From Sclerurus mexicanus (lineage: Eukaryota; Chordata; Aves; Passeriformes; Furnariidae): a stretch of 64,000 nt of DNA. Shown here piece after piece: positions 25,351-38,001 of the stretch. Location: the NCBI GenBank assembly GCA_013396755.1, contig VWZF01005810.1, forward strand, positions 2,484,949 through 2,548,948, given 5' to 3'. The notes under the pieces were generated by a model. It searched no databases, had not been told where the DNA came from, and saw nothing but the letters and a program-made list of their open reading frames with translations. Every line of letters starts with the position of its first letter. Position 1 is the first letter of the stretch. Both the position numbers and the translations under genes were made by a program.

Positions 25351-25413
25351 TGTATTTTTTGTATATCTACATATATATAATATATTATTATCTATAATAT
25401 TTTATATATAATG
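25351..25413. repeat. AT-rich low-complexity tract
   Basis: About 60 bases of almost pure A and T built from ATATATAA, TATTATTATC and TTTATATATA words. It could melt easily; no regulatory meaning can be assigned. Confidence 0.85.
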
Positions 25414-26097
25414 CACTGTAGCAGTTTCAGTAGGTGCTGAATACACTTCAACTACAAATGCACAGCAGCTGGCCTAATGCTCAAACAGGAGCTGAGTACC
25501 TAGGACCAGGCCAGGGAAAGGAAGACATTGGAATGGGACAAACCACAGTTTGTCCCATTGATGAGCTGCTGCCCCAGGCTTCAGCTGAGTGGCAGAAGCC
25601 ATCTCCCCAGAGGTAACAGAGCTGGGATCCTCACACCAGAGGAGGGGCTGGTAACCTCTTGTTTGACACCAGGTACCACCGTATCTCTGCAAAAGCAGCT
25701 TTCCCCACTCCTGCTGTCTCTTGCCCCTCAACCTCATTTGTTCCCCGCTTAAAAATTGTGACATGGGGGCTTTAAAAAGATACTAGGCATAGTTTTAGCT
25801 GCAGAGGGGGAAATGGGTCTCTGGTCCTCAGTGGCAGGTTAGCTGCTGCTGGTCCTCAGGCTGCACACTCATGCCATTTGACACACAGGCTAAAAGAGAA
25901 AAAGGCTGCATTTTAACTTACTAGCTGGGCCTGTGAGGTGCACGGGATTGCAGTCCAGTGCTGAACTGGATAATGAAGTACTTAGTTGTTAATTGGCCAC
26001 TCTAAGTGTCTTTTTAGTCAAGTGTATGTCCATCTTCACCTGTCTGTCTACCCATATAGATACACACATGAAAATATATATGTACTCATGTACATGT

Positions 26098-26135
26098 GGT
26101 TGTGTGTGTGTGTATATATAAATATCTATAGATAA
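26098..26135. repeat. TG then TA microsatellite
   Basis: GGTTGTGTGTGTGTGTATAT leads into ATAAATATCTATAGATA. Its composite structure is like that of the repeat at 11341. Confidence 0.85.
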
Positions 26136-26471
26136 TTTATTCACATGTTAAAAAAATAAATACATGCCTGACTTTCTTGCTAGGTTGAGGAAGGGCTCCA
26201 GTGCTTTAAATCCCTGCAGAAGATGCAGCAGCTGTTGGGTCAAATCTTTGCAGCTTTTCTAATGTGTGATGCTTGTTTCAGGCAGCAGCTGAGCCCACAG
26301 GCTCTGTGTAAGAAGTTTTGCTGTAGAAAATCCTCTCTGCACGTGCCTAGCAGCCAAAAGTAGCTTTTTCTGGTGGATGGTGAAACAGTGGAAGACCTTT
26401 GAAGGAAACCGTTACCATGTCGTTTGTCTTGCTGTGAGGTATGTAAAGTGCCCCTTGCCCCTGCTTCATTT

Positions 26472-26517
26472 ATTTGTTATTAAAGTGTATTTTAAATACA
26501 CATTGCTAGTAACAAAT
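26472..26517. repeat. Nested palindrome: 11-bp outer and 8-bp inner arms
   Basis: Outer arms ATTTGTTATTA (26472-26482) and TAGTAACAAAT (26507-26517) pair with one mismatch, which is a G·U pair in plus-strand RNA. Inner arms GTGTATTT (26485-26492) and AAATACAC (26494-26501) are exact and separated by one base. The structure lies just upstream of two AATAAA signals. It may be a hairpin in a 3' UTR or a tiny palindromic element remnant. Confidence 0.8.
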
Positions 26518-26535
26518 TGAAATATCTTCTTTGTA

Positions 26536-26548
26536 AATAAAAAATAAA
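26536..26548 (+). other. Candidate polyadenylation region: two AATAAA signals (plus strand)
   Basis: AATAAA occurs at 26536-26541 and again at 26543-26548, directly after TTGTAAATA, which gives an upstream TGTA motif. ATTTATTTGTTATT, an AU-rich-element-like word, lies about 65 bases upstream. A T/G-rich downstream stretch (GATGTATATATGGTTTTC) begins about 25 bases after. This is the best-formed 3'-end candidate on the plus strand and coincides with the zone where strand composition changes. No expression evidence is available, so it remains a candidate. Confidence 0.35.
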
Positions 26549-28802
26549 TACTTATAACACTCAACATGATATGATGTATATATGGTTTTCTTTCAGGTAA
26601 GTTAAAATACAAAACCAGAGAGGAGCTGTGGTCCAGCTGATGAGGTGGTATAAATCAAGACTTGGAACACTAAAGTGAGTGGGCTGAAAGCAAGCGCTTC
26701 AGTGCTTCCCTGCACTGTTCCTCTGTGTTTGGGGCAACTGAGCACAGGGTAAACAGTCAAAAGCAGCTCCAGAGCCTAAGTCTCACTGAGTTTTTGGCTC
26801 ACTGACTAGTTTAGATGCTTGCAGGACTTCTCCCCTAGCAGGCTAGCAGACTGACACCTCCCTTAGACAGAGTTAGAAAGCCAGATGGTTCCAGTGAGAA
26901 ATGTCTCTAACCATTAACCTTGCTTTGGATTTAAGTTTTTGCAGTCATGCTTCCTCGAGAATGAAGAGCATAAGACTTGGCTCCAGGAGCTTCAGTTCTG
27001 TCCCACCCCACCTGGAGGTGTTCCAGCACACTCAGCATCTCTCCTGCTCCAATGGAGGCACTTCCACAAGAGCAGTCTGCCATGCCTGCACCTTCACCTT
27101 CAGGACCATGTCTGATAGGGCGGGTCTTGCAGTCACAGAAACCTGCGCCTATGCACTGAGGTAGAGTTAGGCCACCACCTTCCTTCACAGGGCTTCAGCC
27201 CACACAGAGCCAAGGCTGTGCTGTGAGGGGGGAAGTGGGACACACAAAACCCTTCCAGACTTAAACACCAGCAGGGTTTCAGGCAGAATGCTGTTGCACA
27301 GCAGCCAGACTAGCTGCCACCCCAACAGTGCCCTTCATCCCCAGACAGCTGGCCATGACAACAGCCATGCTAGGAAGGAGGGGGATAAAATGTGTTGGAG
27401 CAGGCTGGAGGGCAATGGCGGGGGGAACCTCAGAGGCATCCAGGGCTGCTGCTTCTTGCATTGCACAAACCACTCACGCTGTAGCTCTGAGAGACTAACC
27501 ACTGTGCACGCCCCATGTGCACACAACACTTGAGACACAAAACACACCCCTGCATGCTCCTAAAACACATTACACCCACTGGAGACAAAGCCACTAGTGC
27601 ACAGCAGTTATACACTACACACATGAAAAGCAGTTGGGATATGCTGCAGACAGGGGATATAAAACACGCTAGCGACACTTGGTGGAGACATGACCTGGCT
27701 GTTACTCATGCTTTCCCAGTTCAGATTTCCCAGCAACTTCCTTTCTTACACTGGTGAGATTGAGAGAAAGCAAAAGCAAAGCACAGCACATCCCCCCTTA
27801 GCAGTAGAGCAGAGAAGGCAGCATTCATCATCTCAACTCAAATGTAGTTCTTTCTTCTGCACATCACCTTTAACTAAATGGCAAATAACTGCCTTAATAT
27901 TTGTCTCGGACCATTTCAGCCCCTACTTTTCCCAAGGCATTTATTCCTGTGACCCTCAGCAATATCAGGATGTGTTCAAGCCTTGCTTGAGGCAATGCTG
28001 CAGCTGGTGGTACAGCAGTAAGACACGCACAGTGCTAAAGATACAGTTGGATAGCACAGGAACAGAAGCTGTTAGACGCTGGAGACTGGCACTCATTCCC
28101 TCCCAACTGTTTAGTAACAGTGGTTAATTTCAATGTCCATAACCTACCTGAGTCACTCCTTTGAAGCCAAATAACCAAAACCAACAACAACCAAAAAAAC
28201 TTTTTATACCTTATCATCCATCCCTCTGCAGTGTGAACTTCCAGTTGGTTGACTTAATTCACAATCTTCTGGTCAAAGCTTCATTTTATTTGTCAAGTAC
28301 ATGTATACTTCCCAAGTAAAGCATTTCATCTAAGCACGACGGTTATCAACACATCCTGTCTCCTCTTTCAAGAGAATCAGATGCACACTCAAAGACCCTC
28401 AGCAAATATTACCTCCACAGAAGCAAGTCAGAGGTAGCCCTCAAGCAACTCTGTTTTTCCTTGTGCTGTGCTGTGCTCAGCAGATGCTCAGCTATGAAAG
28501 AGTCAGCTTGCTTCCCTGTGTAACCCAGCTCCCCAGTGCCACAGCTTGAGTGTTTCAGCTATGAGTGTGCCTTAGCATGAATGCTGCAGGACAGTGCTCC
28601 TGGCTGCTAAGCATAGTTTTGATGGTCACACAACAACTTCCTTCTCCCTGTGAGGACATGTGTGCCTTGCAGGCAGATACCTGGCTTTTTCACATAACCT
28701 CTCCTGGTGGTGTTAACAAATCAAACCTGGAGCAAGAACTGTATTTTACTGATCCTGTATAGAGTGACTCACCAGATTTGCTGTGGTGGAAGATTGCACC
28801 TT

Positions 28803-28888
28803 AGAAAAACCCCCAAAAAACCCAAAACCAAACCAAACAACAACAATAAAAAACAAACAAAAACCAAAACCAAACCAAAACAAAAGCA
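28803..28888. repeat. A/C-rich low-complexity tract (AAACC/AACA units)
   Basis: About 85 bases with almost only A and C on the plus strand, built from AAAACCAAACC, ACAACAACAA and AAACAAAC words. It is the complement of the GGTTTT-type tracts at 4418, 34570 and 58231. Confidence 0.9.
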
Positions 28889-31800
28889 CATTGAGCACTA
28901 TAAGTTGCTGCATATTCTACATTAGGGTGCAGCCCTAAACACTGCTGTGCTGGGGCTGAGAACAGGAGCCACTCTGTCATTGCAACCCAGTGGTGTACAT
29001 TGCCAGGCACCCTCTGAGGTGCCTCCGAGTCAGGCTGGTCTCCTGGACTCATCACGGGACTCCTCTAAGAGCAGTAAACTTGAATGCTTCCCTCCCTTTG
29101 TGCTCAGCCAGTTTCTTCCCAAAGCATTCCTTTTTGAGACCCACATTATGACAGATTCATGAAACCATTACATTTGCTTATCTAGAGTTTCAGTTACAAT
29201 ACTTATCTTAAAGTTTCAAGACAGGGTACTCATTTGCAAGTCTTGACAGTTAATACCTGTACAGCACCAGGGAGCACTACCATAAGGTGTCAGTCACATC
29301 CATCACAGCCACTCTGGTCCATAAAACTTATGTTAAGACAAGCAGTTTCCAAATAAGCTGCCATGTTAGTTATGTTATTAGGATCACTCATCAGGTTACT
29401 CATTGTCCCATACAGGTGACTGGTTCTGTGGTTTGGGTTGTTTTAATTTGTTTGTTTATTCATCGAATCAGACACAGGTGAGTGGGCTCTCCTCCCCTCT
29501 GGAGTCCCTCAGCATCTGAGTGCCACTCACTCTGTCCACCAACAGCCATCCACCAAAAGTCTCACTCCCGGCATGAGGCCACCAGCAACACATGTCCATG
29601 AGAGCTCACTGGGGGAGAGGACAACTATTTTAACTTTACAGTTTATGAAATCTGGATGCATTGAACAGCTCATAATTGCCACATAAGGAGTGGTTCTTCT
29701 CACTGTTACTCTATAGTGCAAATACATCTACAACAGGTCCCATAAATCTAGTGCATCCATACCTGATCCATGCTTACCAGCTACACGATGCACTCTCTAA
29801 AGCCCCTTGTGAAGTCTGCACATAAAGTAGTTATGGACAGTCTTACTTCTAGGGACATCTGTTGTATTGTTTAATCTTACTCCTTTTCTTTGGCAGTTGT
29901 ATTTCATCTTTCCTTTTCCTCTGATTGAGGCCAAACAGACAACCTCCTTTATTGCCCCCCACTCCTCCAGCCTCGGGTGTCATGTTTGCTAGACCCCATT
30001 GTGGATTTGACTCCAGTGATCCAGAAGAAGGAGCAACCTCCTCCTTCTTAGTTTAACAGTCAGAAGAGTCAAGCAACAAATCCCACTGTGGAGTCAGTAA
30101 TTTTTATCCTGTGATCAAGGAGACATCGTTCATGTTGCAACTTGGATGACATTTCTGGAGCAAGACATGAATTAATTACTAGAGGCTGGGCCCAGGGAAA
30201 GCATTCCTATTTGTCACCGACTCCCACCCAGAGCAATGGGGGCTCTATGCAAATGTCTTGAACACAGCCACATTAGACTGATCAAGTCTAAACTGACATT
30301 TGCACAGAGCATTAGACTTGCTTTTGTGTGTCCTGCAGGAGGATGATGGGCATTATCCAATAAAGCCTAAGGTGCATGCAGTAGAGAAGTATACTTTTGC
30401 ATACTTCATAGGTTGAATATTAAGTTGTAGGTTTTTAGAAAATTATAAGGTTTTCCTGTGTTTAACATGTTCCTGTGATATTTAATCAGTTGCTTATCTG
30501 TCACAATACAGTCTGGCTGTATTGCTCTAACCATCTAGATTAGCACAGGTTAATTCTATCTGGCACACAATCATTTGTCCGCAACCTCAAAAACAGTGAG
30601 GCCAAAAAGAAACTGACCAATTGGTCCCATTACTTCAAATGATGATGCTTGTATGCCAATTACAGCACATACATACAATCTTCCATCAGGATTTAATGTA
30701 CAACTTTGTTTTTCAGGGGCTTGAAGAAGTTTTGTCAGTCACATTATAGAAGTACCATTTACTTGGGCCCACTGCCTAAGACCACCTTTAGTCCAGCACT
30801 CCACACAGGATGGTTAATAAAGGTACTTTTTCTAACCTAGGAATAGCTTTGGACCAGCTGCCTTCACTAAAAGAAAGGCCAGAAAGACTTTGCTCTCTTC
30901 ATCCTCAGCATGTAGCTACATAACATGTTCTGGAGACTGAATACTTGAAACAAGAGATAGTAATTTGTCTTTATGGGCTGCATCAAATGGTGGATTTAAA
31001 ACAGTTGGAAGTATACAAAGCTAGGGTAGGAATGAGGAAACTTGGTTTGCTTCCTTGGTAACAAAATCTACAGCACAGCAGGAGAACAGAGCATGATAAT
31101 TAGGGAATTACAGCTGTTAGTCACAGAAAATATGCTGCAGTTGCAGGTCAGGGACCTGAGGTTGTGGCACAGGAAGGAAAACTGTAATTTAGAGTCTGCA
31201 AGGAACTCACTGCATGCATTAGACTTCTTGCTACTTATAGCATCTCTACACCTGTTTTCCAGGGCGGAAGTCAAACCGACAAGAACAGAGATCAGCAACA
31301 AGCCACCAAGGAAATAGAGTTTCTCTACAAGAGTCAGGACAAGAACTATTTCCACAAGAACTATTTTTAATAAGAAATGGATATTCCACCAACTCTTATT
31401 CATTTCCCCTGCTACTCAGCTAGCAACCTTCTTTCTAAGCAGGACAATCAAAACCATAAATTTTATGATGAGGGAGACAGCAAAACTTGATCCATAGTTA
31501 TTCCGGGAGCAAGCAGCTCCCTTAAGAAGCACCAGTTGTTGCAAGGGATGTATAATGTGAGTCCCACTGAAACATGGCTTGTCTTGGAGACTTCTGTGTA
31601 TTAACCCAGAGCCTGTATCAGTTTCCTGCAAGGGGTAGCTGTTCCTGAAGGGAACTGAAGGATTCAAAAGGAAATACAAGCCTTGGATTGAAGACAATAC
31701 CACTTTATTTTCCTAGCCTTCACCTTAAAAATGCCAAACTCAAGAGCAAGCCCAACAGACACTTAAAATAACATCATTAAAGCCACTCTGATCATAGTTT

Positions 31801-34569
31801 GCCCACAAGTGATTAAAAGGAGAGGACCTGTTGGTATAGTTTATGACCAAGACACTCACCAAACACCTTGTGGGAAATGCTATGCCACCTCCTTTTCTTT
31901 CAGTGGGAGCTGGTCCCATCCCTGAGGACCAGGGTGTGCTATAGCTACTGCACATCAAAAACCTTTACCTGACTTCAGCTGTCCCCAAATTGAGTGCAAG
32001 GCTGACATGACCACACACTTTCAGAGCTGGATTTTTATCTGGATAAAGACCTTACAACATTATTTTCCTCATCATACTCCACGTGAAGTTGTACACAGTG
32101 ATATGGAAACTGGACTCCCATTTCAGTTGAAAAGAATGGTTTTCCCAGACCTCGAAGGGTGTAAGTCTTAATATTCTTTTAGCCAGTTAAGCAAATTCAT
32201 AGAATACAGACACATTCTTCACTGATATGCCTGATGCATGGAAACGCTAATCTATTACTCATGTGCTTTACTGTAACCTTTGAACCAGCTAAATCCCCAT
32301 AAGAAATTCCTCATTGCCATTCCACTCAAGAGGAGAATTTTTATTTACTTCACCAAATCCCCTCCACTCTTTGTTCCATACACATCATGTTTGGGTTTAG
32401 TTTTTAAATAATCTTCCTTTCCAAAAATTTTATTGTGTGGAAAAGCACCTTTCTTACTCCTCTGTCCTTAAATTGCTTCACAGAGATCTGACTCTTACAG
32501 GTGAGAACTGGAGCATAAGGGAATTTGAGAGAATTAAAACTTGCTGAAGAACAAAAGGAACACCCACCACTGACCAAGAGCTGTCAGCCTCTTTTCTTCA
32601 GACTCTCACCTGAGCTGCCTTGACCACACAGCTCAGATTCAGAGGCTGGTAGACCTCAGACCATGAAGCTCAAAGCTCTACATAAGGCATAATGGGCTCA
32701 TTCCAGTGTCAATAAACAAGACTTCCAGCATTTGCTTGCTGTATCAGCTAGCAGCTTTGCATCACATCTAAGCCATACTCATTCTTTCCATGGAAGAGCA
32801 TCTATTAATAACTTCCTACCACCCAGTCCAGCCTGCTGACCAGTACCTAGGCCTCCCCAGTTCTCCTTGAGGGCTGACAACATGCCACGCAGAACAACCA
32901 ATTCAAACTATTTTGGAGAGGAAGCTATTTCAGTGTCCTAGACTCTCAAAGTTTCCTAAGCTAGCCTCTGTTTCAAGGTGATATCACATGAATTCACTCA
33001 CTGGTGTCCCTTGAGGGAAATGTCACAGCAAGGGCTGTGACAGAGGTGAGCAAAGCCCCTGGGCTCTGGGGTAAAACCTTTCCCTCAGTACTCTATCAGC
33101 TGTCTGGATGTTGTCTTTTTCTGACCTCTTAAGCTCTGAGGACCAGTGGGAAGCACTTACCCTCAACCAAAGGGATAAAATACTTTTATTCTTCTTGGTG
33201 AGCTGCCCAGCCTAGAACATGTGCCTGACTCAGAGTTAGCTGTCAGCCAGATGGTTGACGCACTTGGAGCCTGGAGCAGTCATGCCAAATGCTTGATGGA
33301 GCCTTTCTTCTTGCCCTGTTTCTGGCTATCAGCAGGCTGGCAAAGGCAAGATGGCTACCAATCCCTACTCAGAAGACAAACTGTATTCTCCACCTTATTG
33401 AGACACAATGGTCTTGCTGTCATTTGGGACAGAATTTCTTTACATTAAGAAGAAATAGTAGCTGAAATGCACCTCAATCCTGTAGTCTTTTCACCAGAGC
33501 CACTTAACCATAATAATGTGATATTTGGTTTAGAAACCTTCAGAAGAAGACTGTAATTTGCATTTTAGAGCCCCATGCACTGACTTGCCCAAGATGTACC
33601 TCTGCCCACTTGCTGGTATTTGTGCATTCATTTTATAGGGGAGACAAAGATTCACCAGGTCTTGGTGCAATGCACCCAATTCATTTCAGTAAAGTTTTAA
33701 GTCAAATCCTGATAGTGCCAAGTGCTTGATGCCATTTTTGGAAAGCAAAATAACTAAGTATTTAAGGACAGATCCTTCCCCAAATAGACAAGAAGAGCCA
33801 ATCAGCAGCTGTTTCTCTGGAAAGATTTTGCCAGCACTACAAATGCTCCATATAGAAGCAGAAAGCCACTACTTCTGAGCATAAATGCATGTTAGATGAC
33901 ACTGCCACTAAATATATCAGGTGACTGTTAGCACAATTGGTTTGATTCCAGTCTAGTTCCCCTCTGATGTGGGCAGCAAGGGCATCTTAAATGAAACAGC
34001 CTCAAGATGAATTTAGTTTAATCACTGAATGTGAAGGGGGGCAGGGAAGAAGGAAAGAGAACTAATATTAAGTGTGGAAACTAATACAAAAAGCTTCTGG
34101 GATATTAATAGTGTGCTGAACTAATAAGATGCAGTCAAAGATATGAAGTTTCTGGAACACTGCAGCAGCTGCTACTGTGAAGTAAGAGACTAGAGTGGAT
34201 CTGTGTATTTACAGCAGTTATCTGAAAGCCTGGGCATGTAATTCCACTCAGAAACCCCACCAACACAAATACATTAAAAGCAGACTGAAAAAGCTCCTGT
34301 AAACCCACTAAGCACAATAGCTGAAGTTTCGACAAGAAATAATTCATAGCATTACAGTTATGCTCACAGAGATGGGCTAAGACCCTCTCTGGACTGAACA
34401 CAGAGAAGAAGCTCTTGCTGAGAGCCTGCTATATTGTGAAGACAAATACCTCCCAGCCCTCTTTTTGCTTAAAAAGCCTTCTGGAACAGGAACCTGTAAC
34501 ATAAAGAAGTCTGTCCCATAGAAGTTGGACTAGACAGTGACTGTTTAAAAACCTCAGATCCACACTGCT

Positions 34570-34625
34570 TTTTGTTTGGCTGGTTGGTTGGTTGGTGTTT
34601 GGTTTTCTTTGGGTTTTGGGGTGTT
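34570..34625. repeat. GGTT-type simple repeat
   Basis: Three to four tandem TGGT/TTGG units (GCTGGTTGGTTGGTTGGTG) are followed by TTTGGTTTTC and TTTGGGTTTTGGGGTG. A low-complexity tract. Confidence 0.85.
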
Positions 34626-35482
34626 CTTTGCACGCACCTAAAGACAAAGCTGATTTGTCCATGAAGAGATGAGATGAGGTATCCATTTCCTTCAAGAGCT
34701 TGAGAACAGACGCAGTCAAAGACAAATCCCCATGGAGCAAGGGCAAGGCTCACAGCACTCACCACACCAGGTGGGAACTCCTCACGTGAGCTGGTAGATG
34801 GCAGCAACTTACAGCTCATGAACAGCTCTGTGGCGCCTTCTGTACATACTACCACAGCCTTGCCAAAGGCTGAAGAAGGCTACCTGACTGAGAACCCTCA
34901 CAAAGCACAGAAAAGGTGGTATTCAGTTAACTCTCAATTGCAGAAGAGGGAAGGGGAACAATTCAACATACTGTCCAGGTGGCACCCACCATGCTAGGGA
35001 CACAGTGGGAAAACCTGCAACCACAACAGCAGAACAAGTGCTGTTATTGAACAGAAACACCACAGCTGGGCCTAGAGCAGAATCAACAAGTTAAGCACTA
35101 GCCCTAGAGTATCTAAAGTCCTCGCCATGGTTAACTATTGCAGTCAGAGGTCTCTGAAGGCTGAACTACAGCTTGTTAGATAGCAAGATACTACAAGAGG
35201 AATAAATGCCATTATGTTAAGGAAGCTTTCGAGAAGAGCTACAGATCTGACAACTCATTTTAAGTTTTCGTCACTGGCAGGGAATAGGAGAAGTCAGGTT
35301 ATTTAACTGCTGTTATGACAATTATCAAATGGAAGAGACCAGTGACTTGAAGAGAACATTGCAGTTCATAGCAAAATTCCACTATGCTTTTCATTAGGTG
35401 TGTTCAATTACTTCCAGTACAAATTAGCTAGACCGCTGAAAGCAGGTTTGCAGAAAATGAGTTTAATGCTGTTATCAAGCAG

Positions 35483-35496
35483 AAAAAAAAAAAAAA
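35483..35496. repeat. Poly-A run in a purine-rich stretch
   Basis: Fourteen A residues followed by GGAAAAAGAAAACAAGGAAA. No retroposed body is recognisable upstream on the plus strand. Confidence 0.85.
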
Positions 35497-37955
35497 GGAA
35501 AAAGAAAACAAGGAAAGATTTGTTTCCTATGAAATAGTCACTGAAGTCTAAAGCTACTTTGGAAATATCTCATTCCCTGCAAAATCTTTCAGACTTTCTA
35601 TCTGCTTCACTGAAAAGATCCAGGACTCCAAGACAGCACTTGATGTTCACTTTGTGCAACAGTTCTGGGAATGGAAAGCAAGAACTTACTAGGGTCAGCC
35701 CTAGCAGAGCTAACTTCAAAGTGTACTTTCAGGCTGCTGAGGAACTGCAGATGCCAGCAGATGGCCCATGACTGTTCCACTAACTTACTCATACAAATTG
35801 TTGCTAATAGAGTCATGCAAGCACTATTACAAACTCTATTCCCAGTTGTGCTGTGCTCAGTGACCATTCATATTGAAATCTAACAAGTCAGCTTCAGCAT
35901 CTTCAGCTAGGCCAGAAGACATGTAGGGAAAAGAAAACAGGAGTGATACCATGTAATTCTACCATTGGTAGTGTGGGTTGCAGTTCTCTCCAAAAGTTCG
36001 GGCAATCCTGCTGACTCAGACAAGTTTCTTCCAGAAAAACTCCTAGTTTTCTATTGTATTGACATGCAGAAAGAGATCCTCATCCTATTTCTGATACCCA
36101 GCTCTAACAAAAGCAGAGGCATATGACCCTATTTGCAATAGGAGACTTCAGAAGCAGAACACATAAGACCTTGTTGAAAAGATGCTTTAACCATTTCACA
36201 TGCCAAAACTGCAAAGGCATCTTACCTGCACGTGAAAACAGAGAGAGGGAGGGGTACAAGCACAAACCTGAAGACAGAAAGCTTGGAAAAGCCTGTTAAC
36301 CCCAGGACAGCTCCCCCTTGGGCACCCTGAGACTGAAAAGCACCCCCACCCGAGCCCAGTGCCTATTCACCCCACCCTTTCCTCCCCTCATTGACCAGAA
36401 AGGGCCAGCCCTGACCAAGGCAGCCCTTGAGAGTGTTTAACACGATTAGCTACACAGGTAACAACACAGCAGCTCTGCATTGTAAGCACAGCATTGGCTT
36501 CAGGGCATACTGCTCTCCGGTGAGCTGCAGGTCCCCCAGTGGCAGTTTATCCACTAAGGGTTGCCCGTGCACCAAATTTGACCTTTAGCTGCCTGAGCAC
36601 CATGCAAACAACTTAGAACTATTCTCCAGAAGCAGATCAACTGGGACCTGTTCTTTCATTGCCAGAAAGAGAAGGGGAGGGACCTACATTGAGGGCAAAT
36701 GAAAGCCCAAAGCACACCTATCCCAAGTTCCTCTATTGCCTTCTCCTTCCTAAGGGGGATTAAGCCTGGAAAAAGCTTCATTATTTGGAACACTGCTGTG
36801 ATCCTACACTTTGCCTTTTGGCAGTTGGGTGGAACCAGACTGGGTGCACAGCAGTGAAGGGTAAGCCATGCATATATGACTGAGATAGGAAGAGACACTA
36901 ATGAAACCTTCAGGGTTTTCCCAGACCATCCTGTCATTTGGTATAAGAATCACAGAGGAAACAACTTCTTACCTGAGCTGGGTATTGAAAATAGTCAAGT
37001 TCCAACATTCAGTGAACACACACTCGCTTAAGCACAATTTAGTAGTACAGAAGTAAGTTAGGTGGCTTCTATATTAGCACTCAGTTTCAATTAGAAGACA
37101 TTAGATGATCAAGAGAGACAGTCACATTTTACAGTGACCAAGATAGAGTTTAAGAATAATTTCATTATGGTACTCCTTTGTTTGAGGCAGCATTTCAACT
37201 GAGAGGCACCAAAGACAAGCTTTTCATGGCAGAAAGTTTGTTCTCCAAAGCAACATCTGAGCCCTTATTACAGCATACTCATAATACTGAGCTAAAGATT
37301 CTAATATCTAAAATTGGATATGGCTGTCCATGGCACTATCAGAAATAGGAGTGAGTGCATAGGATGCCTGCATTGAAATTCATGTAAAAGAAAAGGCTCC
37401 TCCATAGTCAGGAGCCAGGAGAGAACATTAAGATATCACAGACTTTTAAAGAAATTGCTTTCTACACGTATTCAAGGAAAACCCCACTGCTGCACACAAT
37501 GCTGGAATCCAGGTGCTGCTGCAGCAGATCAAGTGAGTCTCAGCCATTCCGAGGAAGAGCATTTCCACTGCTACTCTTTGCACCCACCAGAACAAACACC
37601 ACAGTGTCTTGTGGTCACACCTACTCAGCAAGGGCAGTGGAGGCTAACATCCTTTCATACAAGGGCTGCTACAATGCAGCCTCTCCACACATTCAGCTTT
37701 GTAGCCTAGTTGAAATTCAGACATATAGTTCTGGACAATACACATTTGTTTTACTCATCAAGTCATTTTTTCCTTTGATATATTTGCCTTCATTCACAGG
37801 TAGATTTCAGCATGGACAAAACCTGGAAGCTTTTCCCATGCTGTGTCTGGACCAGCCACAGATTAAACATCAGAATCCAATTAGAGAAGGCTTTAAAACT
37901 ACCTAGGAAAAACAGCTCAAGAATTTAAACCCTATTTATGACAAACTTCAGTCGT

Positions 37956-38001
37956 CATAAATGAACTAAATGAACTAAATAATGAACATAAATGAACTAA
38001 A
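37956..38001. repeat. Short direct repeat of CATAAATGAACTAAA
   Basis: The 15-base word CATAAATGAACTAAA occurs at 37956-37970 and 37987-38001. A partial unit TGAACTAAAT and ATGAACAT lie between. This is a small imperfect tandem repeat, likely slippage-derived. Confidence 0.9.

Larger units (their letters stand above)
22664..28802. other. Non-coding stretch with AT/TG repeats and a candidate transcript end
   Basis: No exon is proven. The end of the stretch (25.3-26.6 kb) is AT-rich and holds simple repeats, a nested palindrome and a pair of AATAAA signals. The stretch 27.2-27.7 kb is C/A-rich with many CACAC and ACAAAAC words but no tandem array. The longest ORFs, 119 codons (24191-24550, plus) and 145 codons (27690-28127, plus), show no recognisable domain. 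Confidence 0.5.
28889..37955. other. 9 kb transposon-poor non-coding stretch
   Basis: No CR1, SINE or LTR element is recognised. It holds a GGTT-type repeat (34570-34625) and an A run (35483-35496). ORFs reach 128 codons (34469-34855, minus) and 111 codons (31068-31403, minus). The latter has a hydrophobic first half but no homologue I recognise. One minus-strand frame between 30.3 and 31.2 kb looks protein-like by eye, but its stop density equals chance. Confidence 0.5.

Noticed and set aside
30301..31200. A minus-strand frame that looks protein-like by eye, suggesting a decayed viral or host coding region
   Set aside because: In that frame stops occur about 14 times in 300 codons, which is the chance rate. 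No conserved retroviral or host motif, LTR or primer-binding site accompanies it.
31890..31930. Possible third fold-back repeat (TTTCAGTGGGAGCTGGTCCC)
   Set aside because: Only one short word resembles the known centre sequence and no second arm is found.
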